Below are positions 1 through 7,076 of a stretch of 57,177 nucleotides of DNA, piece by piece. Both the position numbers and the translations under genes were made by a program. This DNA is from an uncultured Dehalococcoidia bacterium (GTDB lineage: Bacteria; Chloroflexota; Dehalococcoidia; Dehalococcoidales; UBA1222): the NCBI GenBank assembly GCA_903844845.1, contig CAIMVG010000012.1, forward strand, positions 1 to 57,177, in the 5' to 3' direction. Positions within the stretch are counted from its first letter, which is position 1; each line of letters begins with the position of its first letter. Under the pieces are notes generated by a model. That model had not been told where the DNA came from and made no database searches. It worked only from the letters and a program-made list of their open reading frames with translations.

Positions 1-142
1 CTCCCCCCTGTCACCCCGGGCCGAGGCCCCGATACCGCTCCGGGATGAGCGCCGATCGTAGGGGCACGGCGCGCCGTGCCCCTACGATCGGCGCTCATCC
101 CGGAGCGGTATCGGGGCCTCGGCCCGGGGTGACAGGGGGGAG
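1..142. repeat. 142-bp perfect palindrome
   Basis: Bases 1-71 are the exact reverse complement of 72-142, with no spacer. The centre is GGCGCGCC inside the hairpin GTAGGGGCACGGCGCGCCG, a module that recurs at 1676-1703 and 9602-9629. The outer part is the CCCGGG-type hairpin followed by GGGGTGACAGGGGGGAG, seen in most other repeat blocks. The window starts exactly where the palindrome starts, so the arm could continue outside. It could be a true head-to-head pair of repeat elements or a fold-back artefact at a contig end. Confidence 0.9.
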
Positions 143-480
143 TTGGGGGGGTCTTCAAATTGTCATTGTCGGACTTGCTCCGGGTTGTTCCCCGAGGTTC
201 TTGTATTCGAGGCTCGAGTGCTCCGACAATCCAGACTTCAGGTACGACGACATTTAATATTGTTTCGCTGCGCTCGATCCGCCTAGGCGGACAGAGGTAA
301 TGGACCCCGGGTCTCGGCCCGAGGATGACAATTATATTTAACGACACCGAACAACAATCGTCTGTCGGGCGGTAAGGGTGAGGGTACGAGATTGCCGCAG
401 CCACTGCGTGGCTTCGCAATGACAGGCACAAAAATGGACCCCGGGTCGCGGCCCGGGGTGACAGGGGGGACGGGGGGGAA
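143..480. repeat. mosaic palindromic repeat block
   Basis: No gene is seen here. The block contains the TGTCGG...CCGACA hairpin (about 166-230) interrupted by a 36-base insert, a TCCGCCTAGGCGGA-like palindrome near 278, the GATTGCCGCAGCCACTGCG module (about 390-425) and two CCCGGG-type hairpins (about 303-330 and 433-470). The same modules recur in other intergenic blocks of the first 25 kb. Short open frames across it only translate the repeats. Confidence 0.8.
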
Positions 481-490
481 GTATCATGAC

Positions 491-516
491 GAAGGGGCCC
501 TGTTAAGGGCCCCTTC
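491..516. terminator. GC-rich hairpin, terminator-like
   Basis: GAAGGGGCCC and GGGCCCCTTC form a 10-bp perfect stem with a 6-base loop, 33 bases beyond the stop of the MazF-like gene. Only the + direction has a weak T-rich tail. Termination of the minus-strand toxin operon here is therefore plausible but not well supported. Confidence 0.5.
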
Positions 517-548
517 GCCTATTTATGTTTGCTTTTTGGCTGATCCGC

Positions 549-890
549 TCATTTGAGTTCAAGGCTCTTTTTGAGCGCCAAATCAACCTGTGACATGGCC
601 GGCCCGGTCAGGTTTCCCAGGCGCTTTCCCAATCGGGACTTATCGATAGTTACAAGCTGGGCGCAATCTACGGAGCTGTCATAGTCCAATCCCCCGGAGC
701 CGCGGGAGAGATTAACCATAAACGGATATGGCTTTTCTTTAGATGTAGTGACGGCTGCGACGATTGTCGTTCCGCCAAATTCATTGCCTATATCGTTCTG
801 GATGACGAGGGCCGGGCGTTCCCCTGCTTGCTCATGACCGCGCCCGCCTGACCAATTCACCAAGAATATATCGCCCCGGTGTATCTGCAA
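549..890 (-). CDS. MazF/PemK-family toxin, TTG start
   Basis: Type II toxin of the MazF/PemK family, whose members are mostly mRNA endoribonucleases. The protein opens with the family signature HRGDIFLVNW and continues with GERPALVIQND and TIVAAVTTS, giving about 113 residues, normal for the family. An upstream ATG at 938 would add 16 residues and overlap the antitoxin. The TTG at 890 is preferred because GGAGG lies 10 bases upstream and the protein then begins directly at the family domain. It follows the RHH antitoxin gene by 19 bases on the same strand, so the two form an antitoxin-toxin operon. The mRNA target is unknown. Confidence 0.85.
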   Translation of the reverse strand: MQIHRGDIFLVNWSGGRGHEQAGERPALVIQNDIGNEFGGTTIVAAVTTSKEKPYPFMVNLSRGSGGLDYDSSVDCAQLVTIDKSRLGKRLGNLTGPAMSQVDLALKKSLELK

Positions 891-909
891 TTGATTTATG
901 CCTCCGTAA

Positions 910-1155
910 CTATTCCCGGGACCTGGTTGATACCTCATGGACAGCATCTTCAATGGCATTCGCGAATGCAATGTGTTCTTTTGCCAGTGCCTTATATCCT
1001 TCCATCATAAGCTGCTGCTCTTCCTCTGCCACCCTGTGTTCCACACACTCACCCAAATAACGGCTGATAGTGACGTTTTGTGTTTTTGCTTTCTTGCGCA
1101 CAACCGCAGCCACGTCATGGGGGAGGCAAACGGTCAGGCGAGTGGTTTCAGCCAT
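910..1155 (-). CDS. ribbon-helix-helix antitoxin
   Basis: An 81-residue protein with an N-terminal RHH-like segment (RLTVCLPHDVAAVVRKKA, about residues 6-23) and a helical, acidic C-terminal part likely to bind the toxin. It starts at ATG 1155 behind GGAGAG. It lies immediately upstream of the MazF-like gene, the usual antitoxin-first order. RHH antitoxins normally bind their own promoter, and a palindrome overlapping the -10 box is present (1193-1202). The family assignment rests on pattern and context. Confidence 0.8.
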   Translation of the reverse strand: MAETTRLTVCLPHDVAAVVRKKAKTQNVTISRYLGECVEHRVAEEEQQLMMEGYKALAKEHIAFANAIEDAVHEVSTRSRE

Positions 1156-1188
1156 ATCAACTCTCCAGATAAAAGATTGTATGAGCTA

Positions 1189-1217
1189 ATAGTAACATGT
1201 TAATTATGATGATTCAA
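1189..1217 (-). promoter_or_regulatory. promoter and operator of TA module 1
   Basis: Read on the minus strand, TTGAAT (1217-1212) and TACTAT (1194-1189) are separated by 17 bases. The perfect 10-bp palindrome TAACATGTTA (1193-1202) overlaps the -10 box, a good position for autorepression by the antitoxin. Confidence 0.6.
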
Positions 1218-1880
1218 TATGCGCAATCATCAGCGGCTTTGTCTGTACCGCCGCTCTCGTTGTTCACCCCGGGCGGATCGGACTGGTCGAGAAGGGCTGG
1301 GCACGAGATTGCCACAGCCACTGCGTGGCTTCGCAATGACAACGAACTTATTCTGGATCCCTCGAGAATACGCTCGAGGACAAGAACACCCGAGCCTCGG
1401 GTGCGAGAACCTTGGGGCACCACCCAAGGCACCCGAGCCTCGGGTGCGAGAACCTTGGGGAACAACCCAAGGCCTCAGGCGGTTGCCTGAGGCCCGACTC
1501 GCGGGTCGGGATGACCCTTCACCACCGTTGTTCCGCCTAGGCGGATCGGACTCGATCCGACAATCCATTTCCATCATTTTGCGGCACGTCCGCCTTTGGA
1601 GGATCGCGCCGACAAACAATAATGTCATGCCGGAGGGGTCCGCCTAGGCGGAGCATCCATTTCCATCATTTTGGGGTAGGGGCACGGCGCGCCGGGCCCC
1701 TACGATTGACGCTCATCCCGGAGCGGTATCGAAGACTCAGCCCGGGGTGACAGGGGGGAGTGGGGGTTGAATCGGCTCTGGATCCCTAGAGGACACGCTC
1801 GAGTGCGAGAACCTCGGGGAAGACGCCCGAGGCCGCTCCGGGATGACAAACGACGATAGCCGGGGGTTATATTAGAACGA
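1218..1880. repeat. mosaic repeat block with tandem 43-bp hairpin modules
   Basis: No gene is seen. Modules include the GATTGCCACAGCCACTGCG element (about 1309-1340) and CTCGAG hairpins (about 1359-1380). Two tandem 43-bp units follow at 1387-1429 and 1430-1472, each made of a CACCCGAG/CTCGGGTG hairpin and a CCTTGGGG/CCCAAGG hairpin. Then come a CCTCAGGC/GCCTGAGG hairpin (1473-1492), a TCCGCCTAGGCGGA palindrome (1639-1652) and the GTAGGGGCACGGCGCGCCG hairpin (1676-1703). Open frames of 132-142 codons here are repeat translations with no family resemblance. Confidence 0.85.
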
Positions 1881-1892
1881 ACAACCTTCGAA

Positions 1893-3062
1893 TTATGAGC
1901 TGTTAGAATGCCTGTCTTTTGCCAGGAAAATATCCAGATAAGGCTTATATTCGTAGAGTTGACCGTATTTTACCGCTTTGCCTTTGTAGCTCAGGATGCC
2001 TTTTTCGATAAAGCGATCAATCAATTTTTGAGCGCCAGCCCGTGTGGAAAACCCAGTCCATTCCTGAACCCTGGCGACACTGACGATCGGCTGGACGTAA
2101 AGGCTGGTTAAAACTCTCATCGAGCTTTTTGCCGCACGCTTGCCCATCGTCTGTACAACCGCCATATCTTTTTGATGCAAAGCGGCGATTTTATCGACCG
2201 TTTCGATAGCTTCCAAGGCAATCTCGATAACACCATCCAGAAAGAAATTTACCCACTCTTCGACTCTGCCATGGTTATAAACATCGAGTTTGTCATAGTA
2301 GAGCTGCCTGTTGCGATTAAAATAAGATGACAAAAACAGCACCGGCTTCTCCAGAAAATGCTCCTGCCACAAGTAAAAGTTGATCAACATACGGCCTGTT
2401 CTGCCGTTGCCATCTTTGAACGGATGGATGGTTTCGAATTGTCCGTGAATAAGGCCTGCCTTAATGATTACAGGCAATGAATCGGATGTGTTGATAAAAC
2501 GCTCAAGGTCAGACAGGGCACGATGCATCTCATCCACAGGCGGCGGTACATAGCGGGCGTTGTCCCTGCGGGTGCCCCCGATCCATACTTGTTCAGTCCT
2601 GAATTCGCCGGGATCAACCCGACTGGTTGCCCTGGCGTTATGAATCAATTCACGGTGCAACTCGCGAATAAGGCGCAGGGTAAGAGGAAAATCATCTTTA
2701 CCAACTCGCTTTAAGCCATAATGCAGAGCCTTGATATAGTGCTGGATATCGTCAACATCGGGGGGCATTTTCGCGCGAGGTTGAATATCCGCCTCGATAG
2801 CATCTTCCATCGTGGCCTGTGTGCCTTCTATCTGTGAGGAGGAAGCCGCATCTTTTCGCAGGTACATCAGCAGGAAATAATCCATGTCCGGAAGTTCCCT
2901 GGTAACACCATCGAGCTTGCCGATCAACCTGCCGGCGTCCTCATTTTTGCGCAGCAAAGCAGAGCTGAAGTCAAAACCCGCTGTTGGCGGGAATGAAGCG
3001 GGGATAAAAGCCTTGAAACCTCCCGGCTGGGTTTTCAGTTCGCCTATCTCAGTAATTCTCAT
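1893..3062 (-). CDS. Fic family protein (class II-like) with C-terminal HTH
   Basis: Fic-domain enzyme, a family that usually transfers AMP from ATP to a target hydroxyl. The catalytic motif HPFKDGNGRTGR is complete at residues 213-224. An inhibitory-helix motif of the type SSSQIEG lies N-terminal at residues 74-80, as in class II Fic proteins that block their own active site. A Fic N-terminal domain precedes it, and the last 90 or so residues look like a winged helix-turn-helix. At 389 residues the length is typical. The ATG at 3062 has no Shine-Dalgarno. A palindromic operator sits directly in front of the start, so autoregulation through the HTH domain is plausible. Target protein unknown. 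Confidence 0.93.
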   Translation of the reverse strand: MRITEIGELKTQPGGFKAFIPASFPPTAGFDFSSALLRKNEDAGRLIGKLDGVTRELPDMDYFLLMYLRKDAASSSQIEGTQATMEDAIEADIQPRAKMPPDVDDIQHYIKALHYGLKRVGKDDFPLTLRLIRELHRELIHNARATSRVDPGEFRTEQVWIGGTRRDNARYVPPPVDEMHRALSDLERFINTSDSLPVIIKAGLIHGQFETIHPFKDGNGRTGRMLINFYLWQEHFLEKPVLFLSSYFNRNRQLYYDKLDVYNHGRVEEWVNFFLDGVIEIALEAIETVDKIAALHQKDMAVVQTMGKRAAKSSMRVLTSLYVQPIVSVARVQEWTGFSTRAGAQKLIDRFIEKGILSYKGKAVKYGQLYEYKPYLDIFLAKDRHSNSS

Positions 3063-3064
3063 AG

Positions 3065-3113
3065 TTAGTATACATCTTGAAAACTAATGTATACTTAGTA
3101 TAGTAGTTAGTAT
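3065..3113 (-). promoter_or_regulatory. palindromic operator of the Fic gene
   Basis: AGTATACAT (3067-3075) and ATGTATACT (3087-3095) form a perfect 9-bp inverted repeat with an 11-base spacer. One flanking position adds a further match. TTAGTAT recurs at 3065, 3095 and 3107. A minus-strand TATACT lies 4 bases from the ATG, so transcription may be leaderless and the palindrome would cover the promoter. Confidence 0.65.
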
Positions 3114-3125
3114 CTATTTTGTCAA

Positions 3126-3446
3126 GAGATAGGTACCGATTGAACGCTCATTATTACTGGATTCCACGGGGAACAACCCAAGGTCCGGCTCGCGGGCCGG
3201 GGTGACAGGGGGGAGTGGGGGTGGAATCGGCTCTGGATTCCGGTCCGCCTAGGCGGACGCCGGAATGACAATTTAGTTTTACGCAGCGAATAGCAATCGT
3301 CTGTCGGTCGAAAAGGGTGGGGCACGGGATTGCCGCAGCCACTGCGTGGCTTCGCAATGACAGGCACAAAAATGGACCCCGGGTCGCGGCCCGGGGTGAC
3401 AGGGGGGAGTGGGGGTAGGAAACGAGACTGCCATCCGCCAGGCGGG
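3126..3446. repeat. mosaic palindromic repeat block
   Basis: No gene is seen. The block carries CCCGGCC-type hairpins followed by GGGGTGACAGGGGGGAGTGG at about 3183-3220 and 3375-3418, the TCCGCCTAGGCGGA palindrome near 3244 and the GATTGCCGCAGCCACTGCG module near 3329. Its arrangement closely resembles the block at 360-475, so these are two copies of the same composite. Confidence 0.8.
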
Positions 3447-4055
3447 CTACAGAGTGGCAACCCAGGTGCTGATGCCTGCCAGTATCATTTGAACGGAAAT
3501 CATGGCCACGATCAGACCTGTAACGCGGATGAGGGCCCCAACGAGGTTGTAGTGTTTGAGGACTTTGTACAGAGTTATCGATAACAACATAAACACAAAA
3601 TTGATCAGGATAGCCATGAAAGTTGCCAGGGTCGTATGGAATATGCCCTCCTGGGCTGTCAGGGCGATCACGGCGGTGATGGTGGCAGGGCCGGCTATCA
3701 GCGGGGAGGCCAGGGGTATGACCGCATGTTCGACGATCTTGCGGCTTTCGTCAGCTTCATAAAATACACCCTTGGTCAGGGCCCTATAGCCCAGGGTAAA
3801 CAGCACCAGCCCCCCCAGGATCTGGAAAGAATATATCTCGATGTGGAATATTTTGGTAAATACGATATTCCCCAGGATGATGAAGCTGAAGAGGATGAGA
3901 AATGCCACTACGGAGGCGTCGGTGGACACTATGCGCAGTTCGCGGCCATGCCGGGATCCTTCGGCCGAGGCGAGATAAAACACCTTGCTGAGCGGGTTGA
4001 TCAAAACAAGCAGGTAGAAGGTTGAGGCGAAAAGTCCCTGTATGGAGAATGACAT
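3447..4055 (-). CDS. MarC family integral membrane protein
   Basis: A 202-residue hydrophobic protein with about six predicted membrane segments and the MarC/UPF0056 features LINPLSKVFYL near the N-terminus and SPLIAGPATITAV in the middle. The family was once tied to multiple antibiotic resistance, but no transported substrate is established. The gene is monocistronic on the minus strand, flanked by a repeat block downstream and a toxin-antitoxin pair upstream. Confidence 0.9.
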   Translation of the reverse strand: MSFSIQGLFASTFYLLVLINPLSKVFYLASAEGSRHGRELRIVSTDASVVAFLILFSFIILGNIVFTKIFHIEIYSFQILGGLVLFTLGYRALTKGVFYEADESRKIVEHAVIPLASPLIAGPATITAVIALTAQEGIFHTTLATFMAILINFVFMLLSITLYKVLKHYNLVGALIRVTGLIVAMISVQMILAGISTWVATL

Positions 4056-4096
4056 AGCTATATCAGTATACTACGCATATTCGGACTACTCATCGC

Positions 4097-4357
4097 TTAT
4101 GATAATCCGTATTTGTTCAATAAGTCCAACAAACCACGTTTACCGATGCCTGTTTGCTTTGGGCCCAAAATTAGCGAAAGTGTATAGTCGATCAAAGCTG
4201 ATTTCTTTTGTGGAATAGTTGTAACCCTTACTCTATCGGGGTATTTTTTATTCATCGTGAGACCATGTGTCGAGAACCTGCCTTGTCTCCAGCCATCCTT
4301 TTCCAATAAACGAACCAGTTGGGCTCCGGTGATGGCTGGAAGGTCGGTATATGGCAT
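4097..4357 (-). CDS. HicA-like toxin
   Basis: An 86-residue protein with the HicA/YcfA double-stranded RNA-binding-like pattern: GAQLVRLLEKDGW at the N-terminus, then a central strand with His31 (RFSTHGLTM), where canonical HicA toxins carry their catalytic His. Family members cleave mRNA. It starts 3 bases after the HicB-like gene ends, so the pair is translationally linked in the order antitoxin then toxin, the reverse of the most common hicA-hicB order. Confidence 0.75.
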   Translation of the reverse strand: MPYTDLPAITGAQLVRLLEKDGWRQGRFSTHGLTMNKKYPDRVRVTTIPQKKSALIDYTLSLILGPKQTGIGKRGLLDLLNKYGLS

Positions 4358-4360
4358 CTA

Positions 4361-4714
4361 TCAGCATCGGCCTGCAGGGATTCTTTGCAGTAAAGTTGCA
4401 AAGAATGTGTCTGTTTTTTCATTGAGGGGTATTTCAATCGTCCCCACGGTTGGTTTTTTAAGATGAAATTCAATCCCGTTATCTTTGAAAAATTTCTGTG
4501 CCTCTCCAACATCTTCCAATGCATCGAGCTGCAAGCAGACAAGTTCAATTAACTGCTTCTTTAATTCATAAATCGAACGATTGTATGTCGATGTTCCTAA
4601 TTCCTGACATTCCCCAACCCAATTTCGGGCCTCTTTATGAAATTTAAGAGTTAGTGTGATATATCCTTCCGGATCGCTTTTCTTCTGCGCGGTTAGCTTT
4701 AGAGTATTTTGCAT
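4361..4714 (-). CDS. HicB-like antitoxin
   Basis: A 117-residue protein whose N-terminal half fits the partially degraded RNase H fold of HicB antitoxins (YITLTLKFHKEARNWVGECQ, then a helix beginning YELKKQLIELV). The start has GGAGG and GAAGGA upstream. Its partner is the HicA-like gene 3 bases downstream. A sigma-70-like promoter lies about 130 bases upstream, leaving a long 5' leader. No clear DNA-binding domain was recognised in the C-terminal third. Confidence 0.7.
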   Translation of the reverse strand: MQNTLKLTAQKKSDPEGYITLTLKFHKEARNWVGECQELGTSTYNRSIYELKKQLIELVCLQLDALEDVGEAQKFFKDNGIEFHLKKPTVGTIEIPLNEKTDTFFATLLQRIPAGRC

Positions 4715-4847
4715 TTATCCTTCGCTTCCTCCTACCTGCGTTTCTTCCCGCCAGGTCAGGCCATCGACAGTTCCCTGTCTTTGTCATTTCGAATAATAGA
4801 AAAGGGGAGGAAAGGACCTCCATACACCTACCTGTGATGTATACGAA

Positions 4848-4876
4848 AATTAACACTTGATATACCAACCTGTCAA
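4848..4876 (-). promoter_or_regulatory. promoter of the hicBA-like operon
   Basis: Minus strand: TTGACA (4876-4871), 17-base spacer, TTAATT (4853-4848). This gives a predicted 5' leader of about 120 bases before the HicB-like start. Confidence 0.6.
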
Positions 4877-4954
4877 GACCGTTTACGCTCAACATCAGGT
4901 TACGCTCTTGTTAAATATCGCCAAATACTTCATCGGATGCAGGAAGGCAATAAA

Positions 4955-4982
4955 AAGGCCCCGGGGTTAACCCTCGGGGCCT
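4955..4982 (-). terminator. intrinsic terminator
   Basis: AAGGCCCC...CGGGGCCTT stem with one bulge, followed on the minus strand by TTTTTATT. It is oriented to end transcripts coming from the carboxymuconolactone decarboxylase-like gene. The 320 bases between that gene and this hairpin hold no convincing gene, only a weak 46-codon GTG frame at 5049-5189. Confidence 0.75.
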
Positions 4983-5303
4983 TGTCTTCGTTCCCTACTC
5001 CTCCAGCCTGGTTATCACAACCAGATGCTCTTTTCGGAGCTTTAAAAATTATGAGGAGCTTAGAAACCTTCTAGAGCTCTTCGCCGACCCGGCTATGAAA
5101 GACCACCAGTCGCCGGCGAGGAGCACGTACCAGGAAAATTCCATCGGCATATGAAGGCCAACAATCTCATCCAGTACTACCTCCTTCACCTTATTGGGGC
5201 GGTTTGTTAATCCACCCCTACACTTCTGAGTATACGCCGTTCATTAGATATGTCAAGACCCATAAGTATCATCAAATAACCGCTGTGGCGCAGCCCCCGC
5301 CTC

Positions 5304-5624
5304 CTAGGTGGTCAGCTGCGAGATTATCTCCTCTACCAGCTGCATGGAAGCGATCATCGTGGGGAAACCGGCTGTGGTAACAGATAGCAGGACCGCATGC
5401 CTGACCTCGTCGGGCGTGACGCCTTCGGCCAGCGCCTGCATCGCCAGGTTTTGGATATCGCCTTCGACGCCCCTGCCGATGGCGACTCCCAGTTTTACCA
5501 TGCGCTGGGTTTTTTCATCGAGAGGCCCGGCCGCAGAGCAGTCCGCCGCCAGGGCGTCGAAACTTTTGGTTACCTTCGGGTAGCGTTTTTTGAGGTTCGT
5601 ATAATATTCCGGTGAATAGCGCAT
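5304..5624 (-). CDS. carboxymuconolactone decarboxylase-like protein lacking the redox Cys
   Basis: A 106-residue all-helical protein of the carboxymuconolactone decarboxylase/AhpD superfamily (KTQRMVKLGVAIGRGVEGDIQ, then EVRHAVLLSVTTAGFP). The position that in AhpD-type members carries the reactive Cys motif reads GVEGDIQNLAMQAL and has no Cys, so a peroxidase or disulfide role is unlikely. The start has a perfect AAAGGAGG. The promoter carries a palindrome between -35 and -10, pointing to repressor control. The substrate is not deducible. Confidence 0.85.
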   Translation of the reverse strand: MRYSPEYYTNLKKRYPKVTKSFDALAADCSAAGPLDEKTQRMVKLGVAIGRGVEGDIQNLAMQALAEGVTPDEVRHAVLLSVTTAGFPTMIASMQLVEEIISQLTT

Positions 5625-5715
5625 GATATCCTCCTTTAAAATATGATATTGGTCCGCCCGGTCTTTCCTTCCCCCGCCGTGTCCCGGCAGGTCCCGAACA
5701 CACCTCCTTACTTCA

Positions 5716-5743
5716 ATTATACTTCGATTGCGAAGTTACACAA
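5716..5743 (-). promoter_or_regulatory. promoter with operator in the spacer
   Basis: Minus strand: TTGTGT (5743-5738), 16-base spacer, TATAAT (5721-5716). The inverted repeat ACTTCG-ATTG-CGAAGT (5721-5736) fills the spacer exactly. This layout is typical of MarR- or HTH-type repressor operators. No such regulator gene is in the window. Confidence 0.65.
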
Positions 5744-5839
5744 TACCTGTAGAGGCGGACTTAGTTTCAGGAAGCACGTCAGTCGGCAAACTGAATCGAA
5801 GGGCCATGGAACCGGATACAGGATGCCTGATACGACATG

Positions 5840-5883
5840 GCGCATATGCGCATATTGTAATTTATCCGCCGTAGTGTGATAAT
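5840..5883 (+). promoter_or_regulatory. promoter of the tri-heme lipoprotein
   Basis: TTGTAA (5855-5860), 17-base spacer, GATAAT (5878-5883). The perfect 12-bp palindrome GCGCATATGCGC (5840-5851) ends 3 bases before the -35 box, where an activator could bind. Confidence 0.55.
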
Positions 5884-5904
5884 TAGGTGCTTGGAGGCCT
5901 GAAA

Positions 5905-6459
5905 ATGCGTTATAAACTCACGGTATCAGCAACAACATCATTTCTTGCCGCGGTGCTTGCACTGTCGGCTTGCGGCGGAGGAGCTAAGACTACCGCCGGC
6001 ACCCAGCCGCCGGTCATCACCAGTAGTGCCGCGCAAACCGCCGGCACCCAACCGCCGGTCACCACCAGCGCTGCTGCGCAAACCACCGGCAGCAGCCAGT
6101 CAAATATCTCAACTACCCCGATAGCCAGTACACAGGCTGCCACCGGATTTTTAGTCGTCGTCACAGCGGGAACCGTAGCGCCTCCCGGCGGGATCCGCGT
6201 TATGTTTCAAGACCCCAACCCGGGCAAACAACCCGCCACAAAGGTCCCTCATATACTGGACGGGGCTTTTACGAACTGCCTGACATGCCATTACAGCGAG
6301 CCTGCCGTGGGCAGCCTGTTTGCAGTCGATGTAAAGCATCCCTGTATCGAATGCCACGCCGTCGCCCCTTCGATCGGTTTTGACCCGAGTCATTATTGCG
6401 GCGACACTCCGACTCAACCCCTGCAGCTATCTTGTATCCTGTGCCACAAGGCGGCTTAA
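5905..6459 (+). CDS. tri-heme c-type cytochrome lipoprotein
   Basis: A 184-residue exported lipoprotein. The signal peptide ends in the lipobox LSAC (Cys23). Residues 30-80 are a low-complexity Ser/Thr/Pro/Gln linker containing two near-identical repeats of AGTQPPVxTSxAAQT. The C-terminal half holds three CxxCH heme c-binding motifs: CLTCH (125-129), CIECH (147-151) and CILCH (177-181). It is predicted to be an outer-face, membrane-anchored electron carrier. The ATG at 5905 was chosen over 5887 because GGAGG lies 7 bases upstream and the signal peptide then starts properly. No cytochrome maturation genes are in the window, and no close family is recognised beyond the heme motifs. Confidence 0.85.
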   Translation: MRYKLTVSATTSFLAAVLALSACGGGAKTTAGTQPPVITSSAAQTAGTQPPVTTSAAAQTTGSSQSNISTTPIASTQAATGFLVVVTAGTVAPPGGIRVMFQDPNPGKQPATKVPHILDGAFTNCLTCHYSEPAVGSLFAVDVKHPCIECHAVAPSIGFDPSHYCGDTPTQPLQLSCILCHKAA

Positions 6460-6556
6460 AGGAAATAAGTCCATTCCGGAGTCGGCTGTTTTCGATGCCT
6501 ATTCTCAGCAGTGTTATTTACCATGGGAATGAAAAAACATTGGCGGGGAGTATCGT

Positions 6557-7054
6557 ATGATCAGGCGATCTCTACACCTTGCAACCAGTGCCGTTGTATG
6601 CCTGATGGCCTGCATTTTAACGGGCAGCGGATGTTCCCAATCGGCCTATTCTTTTGAGCAGCCGATGGCCCTGGGCCCGGCCCCTGTCAGCGTGTCTATC
6701 GAACAAATAAGCAGCGAGTATAAAAATGACCCTGCAGCCGCCGATGCCCGATACCTGGATAAAATATTATCGTTTGGGCAGGTCACGGTTGAAAATGTTC
6801 ATACTTACTATTACTCGGTAGGGGCGGGCCAACCCTGGTCCCTGCAAGTGGAATATTTCACCTCCGGAAATGTTGCATTCCAGCTGCTTGATTTCAAGGG
6901 AGCCCAACAGAACGTACAGGCGGGCTATATCCTCATTCTGGAGGGCATGTGCAAGGGCATGGTAAAGGATGGGCATGTTCTGGTTACGGACTGCTGGTAT
7001 AAGAGTATACAGGGCGATATCGGAACCGTTATAACCCGCGCAGGCAGTTACTAG
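6557..7054 (+). CDS. OB-fold (tRNA_anti-like) lipoprotein
   Basis: A 165-residue protein with a signal peptide and lipobox ending GSGC (Cys26). The mature part resembles the tRNA_anti-like OB-fold proteins: ISSEYKNDPAAADARYLDKI, then beta strands, then EGMCKGMVKDGHVLVTDC. The function of this family is unknown. It follows the tri-heme lipoprotein by 97 bases on the same strand and may be cotranscribed with it. The start has GGGGAG upstream. Confidence 0.75.
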   Translation: MIRRSLHLATSAVVCLMACILTGSGCSQSAYSFEQPMALGPAPVSVSIEQISSEYKNDPAAADARYLDKILSFGQVTVENVHTYYYSVGAGQPWSLQVEYFTSGNVAFQLLDFKGAQQNVQAGYILILEGMCKGMVKDGHVLVTDCWYKSIQGDIGTVITRAGSY

Positions 7055-7076
7055 CAGGGATCCATCATCACGGGCC

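Noticed and set aside
1387-1472. CRISPR-like direct repeats
   Set aside because: Units abut without spacers and are made of two hairpins each.
1219-1647. Open frames of 130-142 codons on both strands
   Set aside because: They translate the hairpin repeats only and recur as fragments at other repeat blocks.
4644-4895. 83-codon minus-strand frame upstream of the HicB-like gene
   Set aside because: It overlaps the HicB-like start in another frame, has no family pattern and spans the predicted promoter.
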